Source: Methylobacterium oryzihabitans (GTDB lineage Bacteria; Pseudomonadota; Alphaproteobacteria; Rhizobiales; Beijerinckiaceae). Taken from it: DNA of 64,000 bases. The notes below the pieces were generated by a model. The model was not told the origin of the DNA. It made no database searches and saw only the letters and a list, made by a program, of their open reading frames with translations. Below are positions 33,482-42,792 of this stretch, piece after piece; the first letter of the stretch is position 1, and each line of letters begins with the position of its first letter. The stretch spans positions 310,001 to 374,000 of the forward strand of contig NZ_SACP01000001.1 in assembly GCF_004004555.2 (NCBI RefSeq). The letters are read 5' to 3'. The position numbers were made by a program, and so were the translations under genes.

Positions 33482-33732
33482 CGCGCCCGCTCCTTCCTGT
33501 TCGCGGCCCAAGCGGTGATGATCCAGCGGATCGGCCCGCGATCCGTGTACACGACCGTGAAGAAACGGCCTCCCGTCTCGCCGACCGCCACCATCCGGAC
33601 CTCGCCGTAATCCTGACGCGTATCCTGCCACTCGACGGTGCGGCCGAGAAAGATGCCGACGGCATCCTCGAAACCGAATCCGCGCCCGGCGCGAACCGTC
33701 TCGTTCTTCTCGTCGCGCCAGTCGAAGTCCAT
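33463..33732 (-). CDS. brnT: BrnT-family ribonuclease toxin
   Basis: 89 residues, BrnT fold (RelE-like). FDWRDEKNETVRAGRGFGFEDAVGIFLG, then MVAVGETGGRFFTVVYTDRGPIRWIITAW and a basic C-terminus (RKERARW) fit the family, though the usual His-Gly N-terminal motif (KHG) is degenerate here (RAGRG). BrnT toxins cleave mRNA and halt growth until inhibited. Paired with an HTH antitoxin. Not part of a mobile region by sequence evidence; flanked by host metabolism genes. Confidence 0.8.
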   Translation of the reverse strand: MDFDWRDEKNETVRAGRGFGFEDAVGIFLGRTVEWQDTRQDYGEVRMVAVGETGGRFFTVVYTDRGPIRWIITAWAANRKERARWRNTA

Positions 33733-33824
33733 GCGGCACGATAGGTCCCGCGCCCGTCATGCCGCAAGGGAATGCCCCGGACATGTTCCCCGGAAAAAGC
33801 GGATCAGTGAAGATCCTGCTTCCG

Positions 33825-34901
33825 CTACCCCCGATACCCCTCCCCGTCCAACCCCCGGTCCCGCCCCGCCGCCAGCAGCGTCTCCCAGACCGGGTCGGTC
33901 AGCGGCACGCCCTCGGCGAGGCGCGTCGCGCGGGTGTGGCGCTCGGGCTCGCCGGGCAGCAGCACCTCGCCGCCGGGCGTCGCCGGGCGGGCGCTCCTGA
34001 AGAAGTCGAGATAGGTGCGGGTCTCGGCCGCCACCGCGTCGTCGGAGCCGAAGGCCTGCGGCGTCAGGTAGATCGACAGCATGCCGTTGCAGAACCGGCG
34101 CTGGCCCGGTCCGCAGGTGCCCGAGCCGGTGAGCGCCCCGGCGAGCAGCTCGCATAGCAGCGCCAGCCCCGAGCCCTTGTGCTCGCCGAAGGCCCGGATC
34201 GCGCCGGCGCCGTTGCGGCTGTCGCGGGCGAGCGTGCCCTCGATCGGCCCGAACAGCGTCGCGGGATCGCGGCTGAGCCGGCCGTCGGGTTCGATCAGGA
34301 CGCCCTCGGGCAGCGCCTTGCCGCCCTGGGAGGCGACCAGCACCTTGCCCTCGGCGACCGCCGAGGTGGCGAAGTCGAGGATGATCGGCTCCTCGCCGGC
34401 CACCGGGAAGCCGGCGGCGAACGGCGCGGTCGAGAACCGGCGGTCGACCGAGCCGAACGGCGCCACGAGCTGGCTGCCGGCGACGTTGACGAAATGCACC
34501 GAGACGAGACCCGCCGCGGCGGCCTGCTCGGCCCATTCGCCGATCCGCCCGAGATGGCCGGAATGGCGCAGGGCCACGATGGCGACGCCGTTGGCCTTCG
34601 CCCGCGCGATGCCGAGTTCGGTCGCGAACGGGCCGGCGGTCTGGCCGAAGCCGTAGCCGCCGTCGACGAGGGCGAAGGCCGGGCTGTCGCTGACGATCTG
34701 CGGCGTCTGGTTGGCCACCACCTCGCCCTCCCTCAGCCACGCGACGTAGCGCGGCACCCGGATCACCCCGTGGCTGTCGTGCCCGGTGAGGTTGGCGGCG
34801 ACGAGGTAGCGGCCGATCCGCTCGGCCTCGGCCGGGGCGCAGCCCTCGGCGGCGAAGATGTCGCGAACGTAGGCGGTCAGGCGATCGGCGGCGATCTGCA
34901 T
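33825..34901 (-). CDS. Malate/L-lactate dehydrogenase family oxidoreductase (Ldh_2)
   Basis: 358 residues, NAD(P)-dependent DpkA/YlbC/DlgD-type fold, unlike Rossmann lactate dehydrogenases. GHDSHGVIRVPRYVAWLREG (catalytic His), VALRHSGHLGRIGEWAE, and FGEHKGSGLALLCELLAGAL are diagnostic. Family members reduce or oxidise 2-hydroxy/2-keto acids: malate, 2,3-diketogulonate, ureidoglycolate or piperideine-2-carboxylate. ATG 34901 with GGAGGAGA before it. Next to sugar-acid type genes, so a keto acid of that pathway is plausible. It diverges from cassette 2 by 198 bases. Confidence 0.86.
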   Translation of the reverse strand: MQIAADRLTAYVRDIFAAEGCAPAEAERIGRYLVAANLTGHDSHGVIRVPRYVAWLREGEVVANQTPQIVSDSPAFALVDGGYGFGQTAGPFATELGIARAKANGVAIVALRHSGHLGRIGEWAEQAAAAGLVSVHFVNVAGSQLVAPFGSVDRRFSTAPFAAGFPVAGEEPIILDFATSAVAEGKVLVASQGGKALPEGVLIEPDGRLSRDPATLFGPIEGTLARDSRNGAGAIRAFGEHKGSGLALLCELLAGALTGSGTCGPGQRRFCNGMLSIYLTPQAFGSDDAVAAETRTYLDFFRSARPATPGGEVLLPGEPERHTRATRLAEGVPLTDPVWETLLAAGRDRGLDGEGYRG

Positions 34902-35099
34902 GGGGTCTCCTCCGGTTCTTCTTTGGTCGTCCGCGAATAGCGAATGCTGGTGCAGCGGTGAAGCGGCCCGTCTGCACGACCCCTATTCGCTGACCGCCCC
35001 CCGGGATTCACGCACGAGGACTGGACATGGCAGCGCTGCCGGTGTCCAATCGTTCCCAACACCGGGCCTTCGACCGCACCGGTGATGGGAGAGGACGTC

Positions 35100-36266
35100 A
35101 TGAGGACGACGCGTCGCGTTTTCCTGGGCGGTGCCGCGTCTGCCGTGATCGGCAGCGTCGCCAGCCCCTTCGTCAGCCGTGCCGGCTACGCGCAGGGGAC
35201 CGGAGCCACCACCCGCATCGGCATGGTGCTGCCGGTGACCGGCCCGGGCGCCGATGCCGGGCGCTTCGCCCTCAACGGCGCCAAGATCGCCCTGGAGGCG
35301 GTCAACAAGGCCGGCGGCGTCCTCGGCAAGCCGATGGAACTGGTCACCGAGGACGACCAGACCACCAATCCGGGCGCGGTGCTGGCCTTCTCCAAGCTCG
35401 CCTCGCAGCCCGATCTCGTGGCGTTCATCGGATCGATCCGCTCGACCCAGAACCACGCCATGGCGCCCGACATCCTCAAGACCGGAAAGCCGGTGGCGTT
35501 CGGCGGAACCGACCCCGTTCTGACCCAGATGGGCAATCCGTGGATGTTCCGGTTCCGGCCGAACGACAGCTTCTCGGCCCGGGTCATCGCCGAGTACGGC
35601 ACCGGCAGTCTCGCCAAGAAGAAGTGGGCGATCATCCACTCGACCGACGCCTTCGGCACCAGCGGCGCCAAGGCGCTGACCGAGGCCCTGGGCAAGGCCG
35701 GCGCCACCGTGGCGCTCGACCAGGGCTACACCAACCAGAGCCAGGACTTCACGCCCGTCGTGCTGGCGATCCGCCAGTCCGGCGCCGACGTGATCGGCTC
35801 GTACTTCACGTTCGAGAACGACCTCGGGATCTTCGCCCGGCAGTTGCGCCAGCTCGGTGTGCAGGCGCCGTGGGTCGGCTCGGCCTCGATCGTCAACGTC
35901 ACGGCGCTGAAGCTCGCCGGCCCCTCGCTCTACAACACCTACGGGGTGGCGGACTACGCCGAGGAATCGAGTGACGCGGCGCGCGACTTCGGCAAGGCGT
36001 ACCGGGCGGTGATGAAGCTCGCTCCCGACAACCAGTCGTCCTGGACCTTCGACGCCGTGACGGCGCTGGCCAAGGCGATCAACGCCGCCGGCAAGACCGA
36101 CCCGAAGGCGATCCGCGAGGCGCTGCTCGCGATCCGCGGCCACGAGGGGGCGGAGGGCACCTACAACTTCGACCAGAACGGCGACGGCCTGCACGGCTAC
36201 AACGTCGTGCGCAACGACAAGGGCAACATCGTCTTCGACAAGCGAATCGACTTCTACAAGGGCTGA
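35100..36266 (+). CDS. LIV-type ABC transporter substrate-binding protein (cassette 2)
   Basis: 388 residues from ATG 35100 with GAGAGGA four bases upstream; 15- and 18-base longer in-frame starts exist (ATG 35085, GTG 35082) but put extra acidic residues before the signal. Tat-type signal (TTRRVFLGG), type I binding fold: TRIGMVLPVTGPGADAGRFA, EAVNKAGGVLGKPMEL. Periplasmic receptor of the second LIV cassette. Its sequence is distinct from the cassette 1 receptor, so a different ligand is expected. Confidence 0.9.
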   Translation: MRTTRRVFLGGAASAVIGSVASPFVSRAGYAQGTGATTRIGMVLPVTGPGADAGRFALNGAKIALEAVNKAGGVLGKPMELVTEDDQTTNPGAVLAFSKLASQPDLVAFIGSIRSTQNHAMAPDILKTGKPVAFGGTDPVLTQMGNPWMFRFRPNDSFSARVIAEYGTGSLAKKKWAIIHSTDAFGTSGAKALTEALGKAGATVALDQGYTNQSQDFTPVVLAIRQSGADVIGSYFTFENDLGIFARQLRQLGVQAPWVGSASIVNVTALKLAGPSLYNTYGVADYAEESSDAARDFGKAYRAVMKLAPDNQSSWTFDAVTALAKAINAAGKTDPKAIREALLAIRGHEGAEGTYNFDQNGDGLHGYNVVRNDKGNIVFDKRIDFYKG

Positions 36267-36342
36267 GCCCGCGAAGTTGCCGCGTCACCGGCGCGCTCAG
36301 CGAGTGCGCCGCCCCTCCCCTGTCACGCCGGGCGGGCCCCGC

Positions 36343-37218
36343 ATGGATCTCGTTCTCCAGCTTCTGTTCACGGGCATCGGCATCGGCGCGGTCTACGCCC
36401 TGGTGGCGCTCGGCTTCGTGCTGATCTTCCGCGCCACCAACGTGGTGAACTTCGCCCAGGGCGAGTTCTCGATGGTCGCCGCCTTCCTGATGGTGGTGTT
36501 CGCGGTCGACCTCGAATGGCCGTACTGGCTGTCGTTCCTGATCGCGATCGGCGGCATGGCTTTGCTCGGGGCGCTGTTCAACCTCGGGGTGTACTACCCC
36601 CTGCGCCACCGCACCTACCTGCCGGTCATCATCTCGACCATCGGCGCCTCGATCTTCCTCGCCAACACCACGCTGGCGTTGTACGGGCCGCAGCCGCAGG
36701 TGCTCTCGCCGGTCTTCGAGACGCAAGGGTTCCTGCTCGGGCCGGTCTTCCTCGACAGCCAGTACCTCCTCATTATCGTCGTGACGGCGGTGCTGGTGGC
36801 GTTCCAGTACTGGTTCTTCGAGCACACCCTGATCGGCAAGAAGCTCCAGGCCACCTCCCAGGACAAGGAAATGGCGGCGCTTCTCGGCATTCCCGTCGCC
36901 GGGATGATCATGCTGACCTTCGTCTACAGCGCGATGTTGGGGGGCATCGCCGGCATCCTGGTGGCGCCGGTGCTGTTCGTGTCGATTCAGATGGGCGCGA
37001 CCATCGCGCTCAAGGCCTTCGCCGCCACCATCATCGGCGGCTTCGGCGACGTCACCGGGGCGATCATCGGCGGGCTGGCGCTCGGCATCATCGAGACCTT
37101 CGGCGCCGCCTACATCTCGGTACCCTACAAGGACGCCTTCGCGTTCATCGTCCTCGTCGCCTTCCTGATCCTGCGACCCCAGGGGCTGTTCGGCGAACGC
37201 ATCGCGGAGAAGGCATGA
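36343..37218 (+). CDS. LIV-type ABC permease, LivH-like (cassette 2)
   Basis: 291 residues, about eight membrane helices, BPD_transp_2. GIGIGAVYALVALGFVLIFRATNVVNFAQGEF is the typical opening and ends RPQGLFGERIAEKA. ATG 36343, 76 bases after the receptor gene. Stop overlaps the next ATG (ATGA), so translationally coupled to its partner permease-ATPase. Confidence 0.92.
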   Translation: MDLVLQLLFTGIGIGAVYALVALGFVLIFRATNVVNFAQGEFSMVAAFLMVVFAVDLEWPYWLSFLIAIGGMALLGALFNLGVYYPLRHRTYLPVIISTIGASIFLANTTLALYGPQPQVLSPVFETQGFLLGPVFLDSQYLLIIVVTAVLVAFQYWFFEHTLIGKKLQATSQDKEMAALLGIPVAGMIMLTFVYSAMLGGIAGILVAPVLFVSIQMGATIALKAFAATIIGGFGDVTGAIIGGLALGIIETFGAAYISVPYKDAFAFIVLVAFLILRPQGLFGERIAEKA

Positions 37219-39044
37219 CCGGCTCCCCCCGCCCCGCCCCGGCCGACCTCGCGGCCGCTCCCGCGCCCCGGCGCCTGCCGCTCGGCAGCATCCTGTACGC
37301 GGTCTTCGCCGCCGGGATCGTGCTCCTCGCCGCCTCGGTGACGGTCAACGGCTACCTGCTCAACATCCTGATGCAGGCCGCGACCTACTCGGTCGCGGTG
37401 ATCGGGCTCACCGTCGTCCTCGGCCTGTGCGGGCAGATCAACCTCGCGCAGGCGGCGTTCTTCGGGCTGGGCGCCTACGCGGTCGCCCTCGGCACCGTCG
37501 ATTGGGGCTTAAGCTACTGGCTCTGCATCCCGATCGGGCTCGCGATCTCGGTGGTGTTCGGCGCCTTCCTCGGCGCCTCGACGCTGCGGCTCGGCGGGCA
37601 CTACCTCGCGATGGTGACGATCTCGTTCCAGCAGATCGTGACGCTGGTCCTCATCAACTGGATCCCGGTCACCCACGGGCCGGACGGCGTGCCGCGCATC
37701 CGCCGGCCCGACCTGTTCGCCGACGGGCAGAGCTACCTCGCCTTCTGCCTCGCGGTGCTGGCGGTGGTCGCCTGGGTGGTCTGGCACATGCCGAAGACCC
37801 GCCTCGGCCGCGCCATGCGGGCGGTGCGCGACAACGAGCTCGCCGCCGGGGTCGCCGGGGTCGACGTCTACCGCACCAAGGTGACGGCCTTCGCCATCGG
37901 GGCGTTCCTGGCCGGGCTCGGCGGCGCGCTGTTCGCCGGCGGCTTCGCCTATGTCAGCCCCGACCAGTTCTCCTTCGCCGAATCAATCGTGTTCCTCACC
38001 ATGGCGCTGCTCGGCGGCGTCGGCTCGCCGGTCGGCGCGGTGATCGGCACCGGGCTCCTCATCCTGATTCCCGAGTGGCTGCGATTCCTGAAGGAGATAC
38101 CGGGCCTCTACCTCGCGATCTACGGCCTCGCCGTCATCCTGATCGTGGTGTTCATGCCCGAGGGCATCTGGGGCTTCCTCGGCGACCAGGTGAAGCGCCT
38201 GCGGCGCAAGAAGCCGGCCCCGCCGCCGGCCCGGGACCTCGTCCTGACGCAGGGCGCCGGGCACAGCCCGCAGGTGCTTCAGGTCGAGGGCCTGTCGAAG
38301 CACTTCGGCGGCCTCAAGGCGGTCGACGAGGTGAGCTTCTCCGTCGCCCGCGGCGGCATCCACGCCCTGATCGGTCCGAACGGCTCGGGCAAGACCACGA
38401 CGCTCAACGTCCTGTCGGGGCTCTACTCCCCGACCGGCGGGCGGGTGCGGCTCGACGGGCGCGACATCACCGCGATGCCGCCGCACGAGCGCGCCGCCGC
38501 CGGGCTCGGCCGGACGTTCCAGAACATCCGCCTGTTCCGCTCGATGAGCGCCCTCGACAACGTGGTGATCGGCGCCGAGCGGCCGGGCAACGACGCCGTC
38601 GCCCGCGACCGCGCCTCGCTGGAGGCCCGGGCTCGGGCGGCTTTGGCCTTCGTCGGCCTGGAGGCGCGGGCGGGCGAGCCGGTCTCGTCGTTCTCCTACG
38701 GCCACCAGCGCCTGATCGAGATCGCCCGGGCGCTCGCCGGCAATCCGGTGCTGCTCCTCCTCGACGAGCCGGCGGCGGGCCTCAACTCGACGGAGAAGCA
38801 CGCGCTCACCGGCCTGCTGCGCCGGATGGCCGCCCGGGGTCTCACCATCCTCATCATCGACCACGACATGACCCTGGTCAGCGACGTCGCCGCCCACATC
38901 ACGGTCTTGAACTTCGGCCGGCGCATCGCCGACGGCGTCACCGCCGAGGTGCTGCGCGAGCCGGCCGTCATCGAGGCCTATCTCGGTCAGGAGGCGGCCG
39001 AGGGCCCGGCCACCGGCCTCAAGTCCGACCTCGCCCCGGCCTGA
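37215..39044 (+). CDS. LivM-LivG fusion: permease plus ABC ATPase (cassette 2)
   Basis: 609 residues. LivM-like permease (about 25-330; LGLCGQINLAQAAFFGLGAYA) followed by a LivG-like ATPase (about 355-595; Walker A GPNGSGKT near 387, FSYGHQRLIEIARAL in place of the LSGGQ signature, Walker B LLLLDEPAAGLN, and an IIDHDM switch His). Fusions of M and G are common; cassette 1 goes a step further. Second channel half plus one ATPase; the other is the next gene. Confidence 0.92.
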   Translation: MTGSPRPAPADLAAAPAPRRLPLGSILYAVFAAGIVLLAASVTVNGYLLNILMQAATYSVAVIGLTVVLGLCGQINLAQAAFFGLGAYAVALGTVDWGLSYWLCIPIGLAISVVFGAFLGASTLRLGGHYLAMVTISFQQIVTLVLINWIPVTHGPDGVPRIRRPDLFADGQSYLAFCLAVLAVVAWVVWHMPKTRLGRAMRAVRDNELAAGVAGVDVYRTKVTAFAIGAFLAGLGGALFAGGFAYVSPDQFSFAESIVFLTMALLGGVGSPVGAVIGTGLLILIPEWLRFLKEIPGLYLAIYGLAVILIVVFMPEGIWGFLGDQVKRLRRKKPAPPPARDLVLTQGAGHSPQVLQVEGLSKHFGGLKAVDEVSFSVARGGIHALIGPNGSGKTTTLNVLSGLYSPTGGRVRLDGRDITAMPPHERAAAGLGRTFQNIRLFRSMSALDNVVIGAERPGNDAVARDRASLEARARAALAFVGLEARAGEPVSSFSYGHQRLIEIARALAGNPVLLLLDEPAAGLNSTEKHALTGLLRRMAARGLTILIIDHDMTLVSDVAAHITVLNFGRRIADGVTAEVLREPAVIEAYLGQEAAEGPATGLKSDLAPA

Positions 39045-39055
39045 AGGAGGATCCC

Positions 39056-39796
39056 TTGGCGCTCCTGGAGATCCGCGACCTGACCGTGCGCTACGGCGAG
39101 ATCGAGGCCGTGCGCGGCATCTCGTTCTCGGTCGAGGCCGGCGAGGTCGTCACCCTGCTCGGCTCCAACGGGGCCGGCAAGTCGACCACCCTCAAGACCA
39201 TCTCGGGGCTGGTGAAGCCCGCCGGCGGCGAGATCCTGTTCGAGGGCCAATCCCTGCGCGGCCTCAAGGCCGAGGAGATCGTGCGCCGGGGCGTCGCCCA
39301 GGTGCCGGAGGGCCGCCGGGTCTTCCCCGGCCTCACCGTGCGCGAGAACATCATGCTCGGCGCCTCGAACCGGAAGGGCCTGTCGGCCCGCCAGATCCGC
39401 GACGAGGCCGACGGGATGTTCGAGCTGTTTCCCGACATCCGCCGCTTCGCCGACGCTCTGGGCTGGACGCTGTCGGGCGGCCAGCTCCAGATGGTCGCGC
39501 TCGCCCGCGGGCTGATGGCCAAGCCCCGCATCCTGCTCCTCGACGAGCCGTCCCTCGGCCTCGCCCCGGTCATCGTCCAGGCGGTCTTTTCCATCATCGC
39601 CGAGGTGCGCCGCCGCGGCACCACCGTGCTCCTCGTCGAGCAGAACGCCCGCATGGGCCTGTCGGTCGCCGACCGCGGCTACGTGCTGGAGACCGGCCGC
39701 CTCGTGCTCAGCGGCGAGCCGCAAGCCCTGTGGGCCAACGACGACATCCGCGCCGCCTATCTCGGCGGCCGCCAGACGGTGGCGGCCGCGGTCTGA
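39056..39796 (+). CDS. LIV-type ABC ATPase, LivF-like (cassette 2)
   Basis: 246 residues from TTG 39056, with a near-perfect AAGGAGG Shine-Dalgarno (39044-39050) five bases upstream. Walker A GSNGAGKS, LSGGQLQMVALARGL signature, Walker B LLLDEPSLGLAP and the LVEQNA switch are intact. Completes the second importer with the fused permease-ATPase. The rare start codon paired with a strong RBS probably tunes its level relative to the upstream fusion. Confidence 0.92.
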   Translation: MALLEIRDLTVRYGEIEAVRGISFSVEAGEVVTLLGSNGAGKSTTLKTISGLVKPAGGEILFEGQSLRGLKAEEIVRRGVAQVPEGRRVFPGLTVRENIMLGASNRKGLSARQIRDEADGMFELFPDIRRFADALGWTLSGGQLQMVALARGLMAKPRILLLDEPSLGLAPVIVQAVFSIIAEVRRRGTTVLLVEQNARMGLSVADRGYVLETGRLVLSGEPQALWANDDIRAAYLGGRQTVAAAV

Positions 39797-39831
39797 GAAG
39801 ACCCGGCGCACCCGACCGACCGGAGACCATC

Positions 39832-41382
39832 ATGTCCGCGACCGTCCTGCCCCTGCCCGAACCCCGCACCGTCCGGCTCAGCCCCGACGACAACGTGGTG
39901 GTGGCGGTCGACGCGATCGCGCCCGGCCACGCCGTCGAGGGCGTCACCGCCACCGCGCGGGTGCCGAAGGGCCACAAGATGGCGACCGCCCCGGTCGCCG
40001 AGGGCGCGCCGATCCGCAAGTTCGGCCAGATCATCGGCTTCGCCAGCCGGCCGATCGCTCCGGGCGAGTGGGTCCACGAGCACAATGTCGGCCTCGGCGA
40101 GGCCAAGGGCGACTTCGCCCGCGACTACCGCTTCACCGAGGAGGCGCGCCCGACCGAGCCGCTGCCGAAGCCCGAGCAGGCCACCTTCGAGGGCTACCGC
40201 CGGGCCGACGGCCGCGTCGGCACCCGCAACTATCTCGGCGTGCTGACCTCGGTGAACTGCTCGGCCACGGTGGCGCGCTTCATCGCCGAGGAGGTGAACC
40301 GCTCGCGCATCCTCGACGAGTACCCGACCATCGACGGCATCATCCCCCTCGTCCACGGCACCGGCTGCGCCTACGACCTCAAGGGCGAGGGCGCCGAGAT
40401 CCTCAAGCGCACCCAGTGGGGCTACGCCGCCAACCCGAACATGGGCGGCGTCATCATGGTCGGGCTCGGCTGCGAGGGGTTCCAGATCGACCGCTGGAAG
40501 CGCGCCTACGGCATCGAGGAGAGCGAGACCTTCCGCAGCTTCACCATCCAGGAGACCGGCGGCACCCGCCGCAGCGTCGAGGCTGGGGTCGCGGCGATCC
40601 GCGAGATGTTGCCGGCGGTGGCCCGCGCCCGGCGCGAGAGCGTACCGGCCTCCGAACTGGTGCTGGCGCTGCAATGCGGCGGCTCGGACGGCTATTCCGG
40701 CATCACCGCCAACCCGGCGCTCGGCGCCGCGGTCGACCTGCTGGTGCGCCACGGCGGCACCGCGATCCTGTCCGAGACGCCCGAGATCTACGGCGCCGAG
40801 CACCTGCTGACCGCCCGCGCGGCGACCCGGGAGATCGGCGAGAAGCTCGTCGCGATGATCCGCTGGTGGGAGGAGTACACCGCCCGCAACGGCGGTGAGA
40901 TGAACAACAACCCCTCCCCCGGCAACAAGGCCGGGGGCCTGACGACGATCCTCGAAAAGTCCCTCGGCGCCACCGCCAAAGGCGGCACCACGACGCTGAC
41001 CGGCGTCTACCGCTACGCCGAGCCGGTGACCGCCAAGGGCTTCGTCTACATGGACACGCCGGGCTTCGACCCGGTGGCGGCGACCGGGCAGGTGGCGGGG
41101 GGCGCCAACGTGCTGTGCTTCACCACCGGCCGCGGCTCGGCCTATGGCTGCAAACCGACGCCCTCGATCAAGCTCGCGACCAACAGCGAGATCTACCGCC
41201 GCATGGAAGAGGACATGGACATCAATTGCGGCGATATCCTCGACGGGGTGTCGATCGAGGACAAGGGCCGGGAGATCTTCGAGACGGTCCTGCGCGTCGC
41301 CTCCGGCGCGCCGTCGAAGTCGGAGCAGCTCGGCTACGGCGATGCCGAGTTCGTGCCCTGGCAGGTCGGCGCGGTGATGTAG
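39832..41382 (+). CDS. UxaA-family dehydratase (altronate/galactarate dehydratase-like)
   Basis: 516 residues. N-terminal SAF domain (about 15-95; VVVAVDAIAPGHAVEG, APIRKFGQIIGFA), then the UxaA catalytic domain: GYRRADGRVGTRNYL, VHGTGCAYDL, ALQCGGSDGYSG, NNNPSPGNKAGGLTTILEKSLGA, GRGSAYGC. Fe-dependent dehydration of a sugar acid (altronate or galactarate) to a 2-keto-3-deoxy acid. It shares an operon position with the LIV cassette 36 bases upstream, suggesting the importer brings in a sugar acid or its lactone. Cytoplasmic. Confidence 0.9.
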   Translation: MSATVLPLPEPRTVRLSPDDNVVVAVDAIAPGHAVEGVTATARVPKGHKMATAPVAEGAPIRKFGQIIGFASRPIAPGEWVHEHNVGLGEAKGDFARDYRFTEEARPTEPLPKPEQATFEGYRRADGRVGTRNYLGVLTSVNCSATVARFIAEEVNRSRILDEYPTIDGIIPLVHGTGCAYDLKGEGAEILKRTQWGYAANPNMGGVIMVGLGCEGFQIDRWKRAYGIEESETFRSFTIQETGGTRRSVEAGVAAIREMLPAVARARRESVPASELVLALQCGGSDGYSGITANPALGAAVDLLVRHGGTAILSETPEIYGAEHLLTARAATREIGEKLVAMIRWWEEYTARNGGEMNNNPSPGNKAGGLTTILEKSLGATAKGGTTTLTGVYRYAEPVTAKGFVYMDTPGFDPVAATGQVAGGANVLCFTTGRGSAYGCKPTPSIKLATNSEIYRRMEEDMDINCGDILDGVSIEDKGREIFETVLRVASGAPSKSEQLGYGDAEFVPWQVGAVM

Positions 41383-41453
41383 CCGGGCGCCGCTCGCCGC
41401 GCTATGGGCGCGGGCCGGAGCCGGGTTCGCGGGCTCCGAGACGAGACGCGCTC

Positions 41454-42755
41454 ATGACACCCGAATCAACCGGGCGGGCCGACCTGACCCGCCGTCAGTG
41501 GACGATGACCCTGCTCGCCAGCCTCGGCGGCGGGCTCGAATACTACGACTTCATCGTCTACGGCATCTTCGCCCAGTACATCGCCGCCGCGTTCTTCCCG
41601 GCGAGCGACCCCGTCGCCGCCCTGACCCTGTCGCTGGCGGTCTTCGCCGTCGGCTACCTCGCCCGGCCGCTCGGCGGCATGGTGCTGAGCCATTTCGGCG
41701 ACCGCTACGGCCGCAAGACCGTGTTCGTCGTGACGGTGTTCGTCATGTCGGCCTGCACCCTCGGCATGGGGCTGATTCCGCCGCACGCCTCCTGGGGCGT
41801 CTGGGCGACCCTGCTGCTGGTCACCCTGCGCTTCGTCCAGGGGCTGTGCATCGGCGGCGAGCTGCCCGGCGCCATCACCTTCGTGGTCGAGACCGCCCGG
41901 CACCGGCCGGGCTTCGCCTGCGGGATCGTGTTCGCCCTCGTCAACAGCGGCGTGCTGCTCGCCAGCCTCGTCAACCTCGCGCTGCAATCCTGGCTGCCGC
42001 CGGCGGCGATGGCCGAGTACGGCTGGCGCCTCGCCTTCGTGTTCGGCGGCGTGCTCGGGCTGGTCAGCGTGTGGCTGCGCCGGGCCCTGGAGGAGACGCC
42101 GGAATTCCTGCGCCTGCAGCACGCCGCCGCGCGCAGCCCGGTCGGCGAGGTGCTGCGCCACCACCGGCGGGCGGTGCTCGCCGGCATCGGCATCGTGGCG
42201 CTCACCGCCGGGTTCAACGGCATCCTGTTCGCCCACATGCCGGCCTATCTCGCCGGAGTGCTGCGCTACGACCGGCAGGGCATCGCGCTGGCGATGAATC
42301 TGGCGCTGGTGGCGATGTCGCTGTCGCTGCTCGCGGCATCGTGGTTCGCCGACCGGGTGCCGCCGCGCCGGCTGCTGCTCGCCTCGTCGGTGATCCTGCT
42401 CGTCGGGGCGGTGCCGGCCTACGCGGTCCTCGCCCGGGGCGACGCCAACCTGATCCTCGTCCTGCCGCTGCTCACCGTGGCGGTCGCCGGGGCGAACGGC
42501 AGCTTCGCCTACCTGCTCGCCAAGCTGTTCCCGACGCGGGTGCGCTTCAGCGGCGTCGCGCTGTCGCTCAATCTCGGCTTCACGCTGCTGAGCGGTCTCG
42601 GCCCGCTGGCCGCCAACCTGCTCATCGGGGCGACCGGCTGGCCGGGAGCCCCGGGCCTCATCATCGCGGCGGTGGCCCTGGTCAGCCTCGTCACCGCCCT
42701 GCGCCTGTCCGAGCGCACGGCCGAGGACGCGGTGGCGGCGCAGGCCCGGCCATGA
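41454..42755 (+). CDS. MFS transporter, metabolite:H+ symporter type
   Basis: 433 residues, twelve predicted helices. LLASLGGGLEYYDFIVYGIFAQYIAAAFFP and DRYGRK (between helices 2 and 3), RFVQGLCIGGELPGA place it in the metabolite:H+ symporter (MHS/ProP-KgtP) family. Imports an organic acid or similar solute across the inner membrane. 71 bases downstream of the dehydratase gene, likely the same operon; it duplicates import capacity next to the ABC cassette. The stop codon is embedded in the T-run side of the convergent terminator. Confidence 0.88.
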   Translation: MTPESTGRADLTRRQWTMTLLASLGGGLEYYDFIVYGIFAQYIAAAFFPASDPVAALTLSLAVFAVGYLARPLGGMVLSHFGDRYGRKTVFVVTVFVMSACTLGMGLIPPHASWGVWATLLLVTLRFVQGLCIGGELPGAITFVVETARHRPGFACGIVFALVNSGVLLASLVNLALQSWLPPAAMAEYGWRLAFVFGGVLGLVSVWLRRALEETPEFLRLQHAAARSPVGEVLRHHRRAVLAGIGIVALTAGFNGILFAHMPAYLAGVLRYDRQGIALAMNLALVAMSLSLLAASWFADRVPPRRLLLASSVILLVGAVPAYAVLARGDANLILVLPLLTVAVAGANGSFAYLLAKLFPTRVRFSGVALSLNLGFTLLSGLGPLAANLLIGATGWPGAPGLIIAAVALVSLVTALRLSERTAEDAVAAQARP

Positions 42756-42784
42756 AAAAACCCGGCGTCGCGGGGACGCCGGGT
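42755..42784 (-). terminator. Intrinsic terminator of the small GYR-rich gene
   Basis: Stem CCCGGCGTC (42761-42769) and GACGCCGGG (42775-42783), 5-base loop, followed on the leftward transcript by a U-run (complement of A 42755-42760). The T-run overlaps the stop codon of the rightward MFS gene. Clear Rho-independent terminator. Confidence 0.85.
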
Positions 42785-42792
42785 CGGACCGA

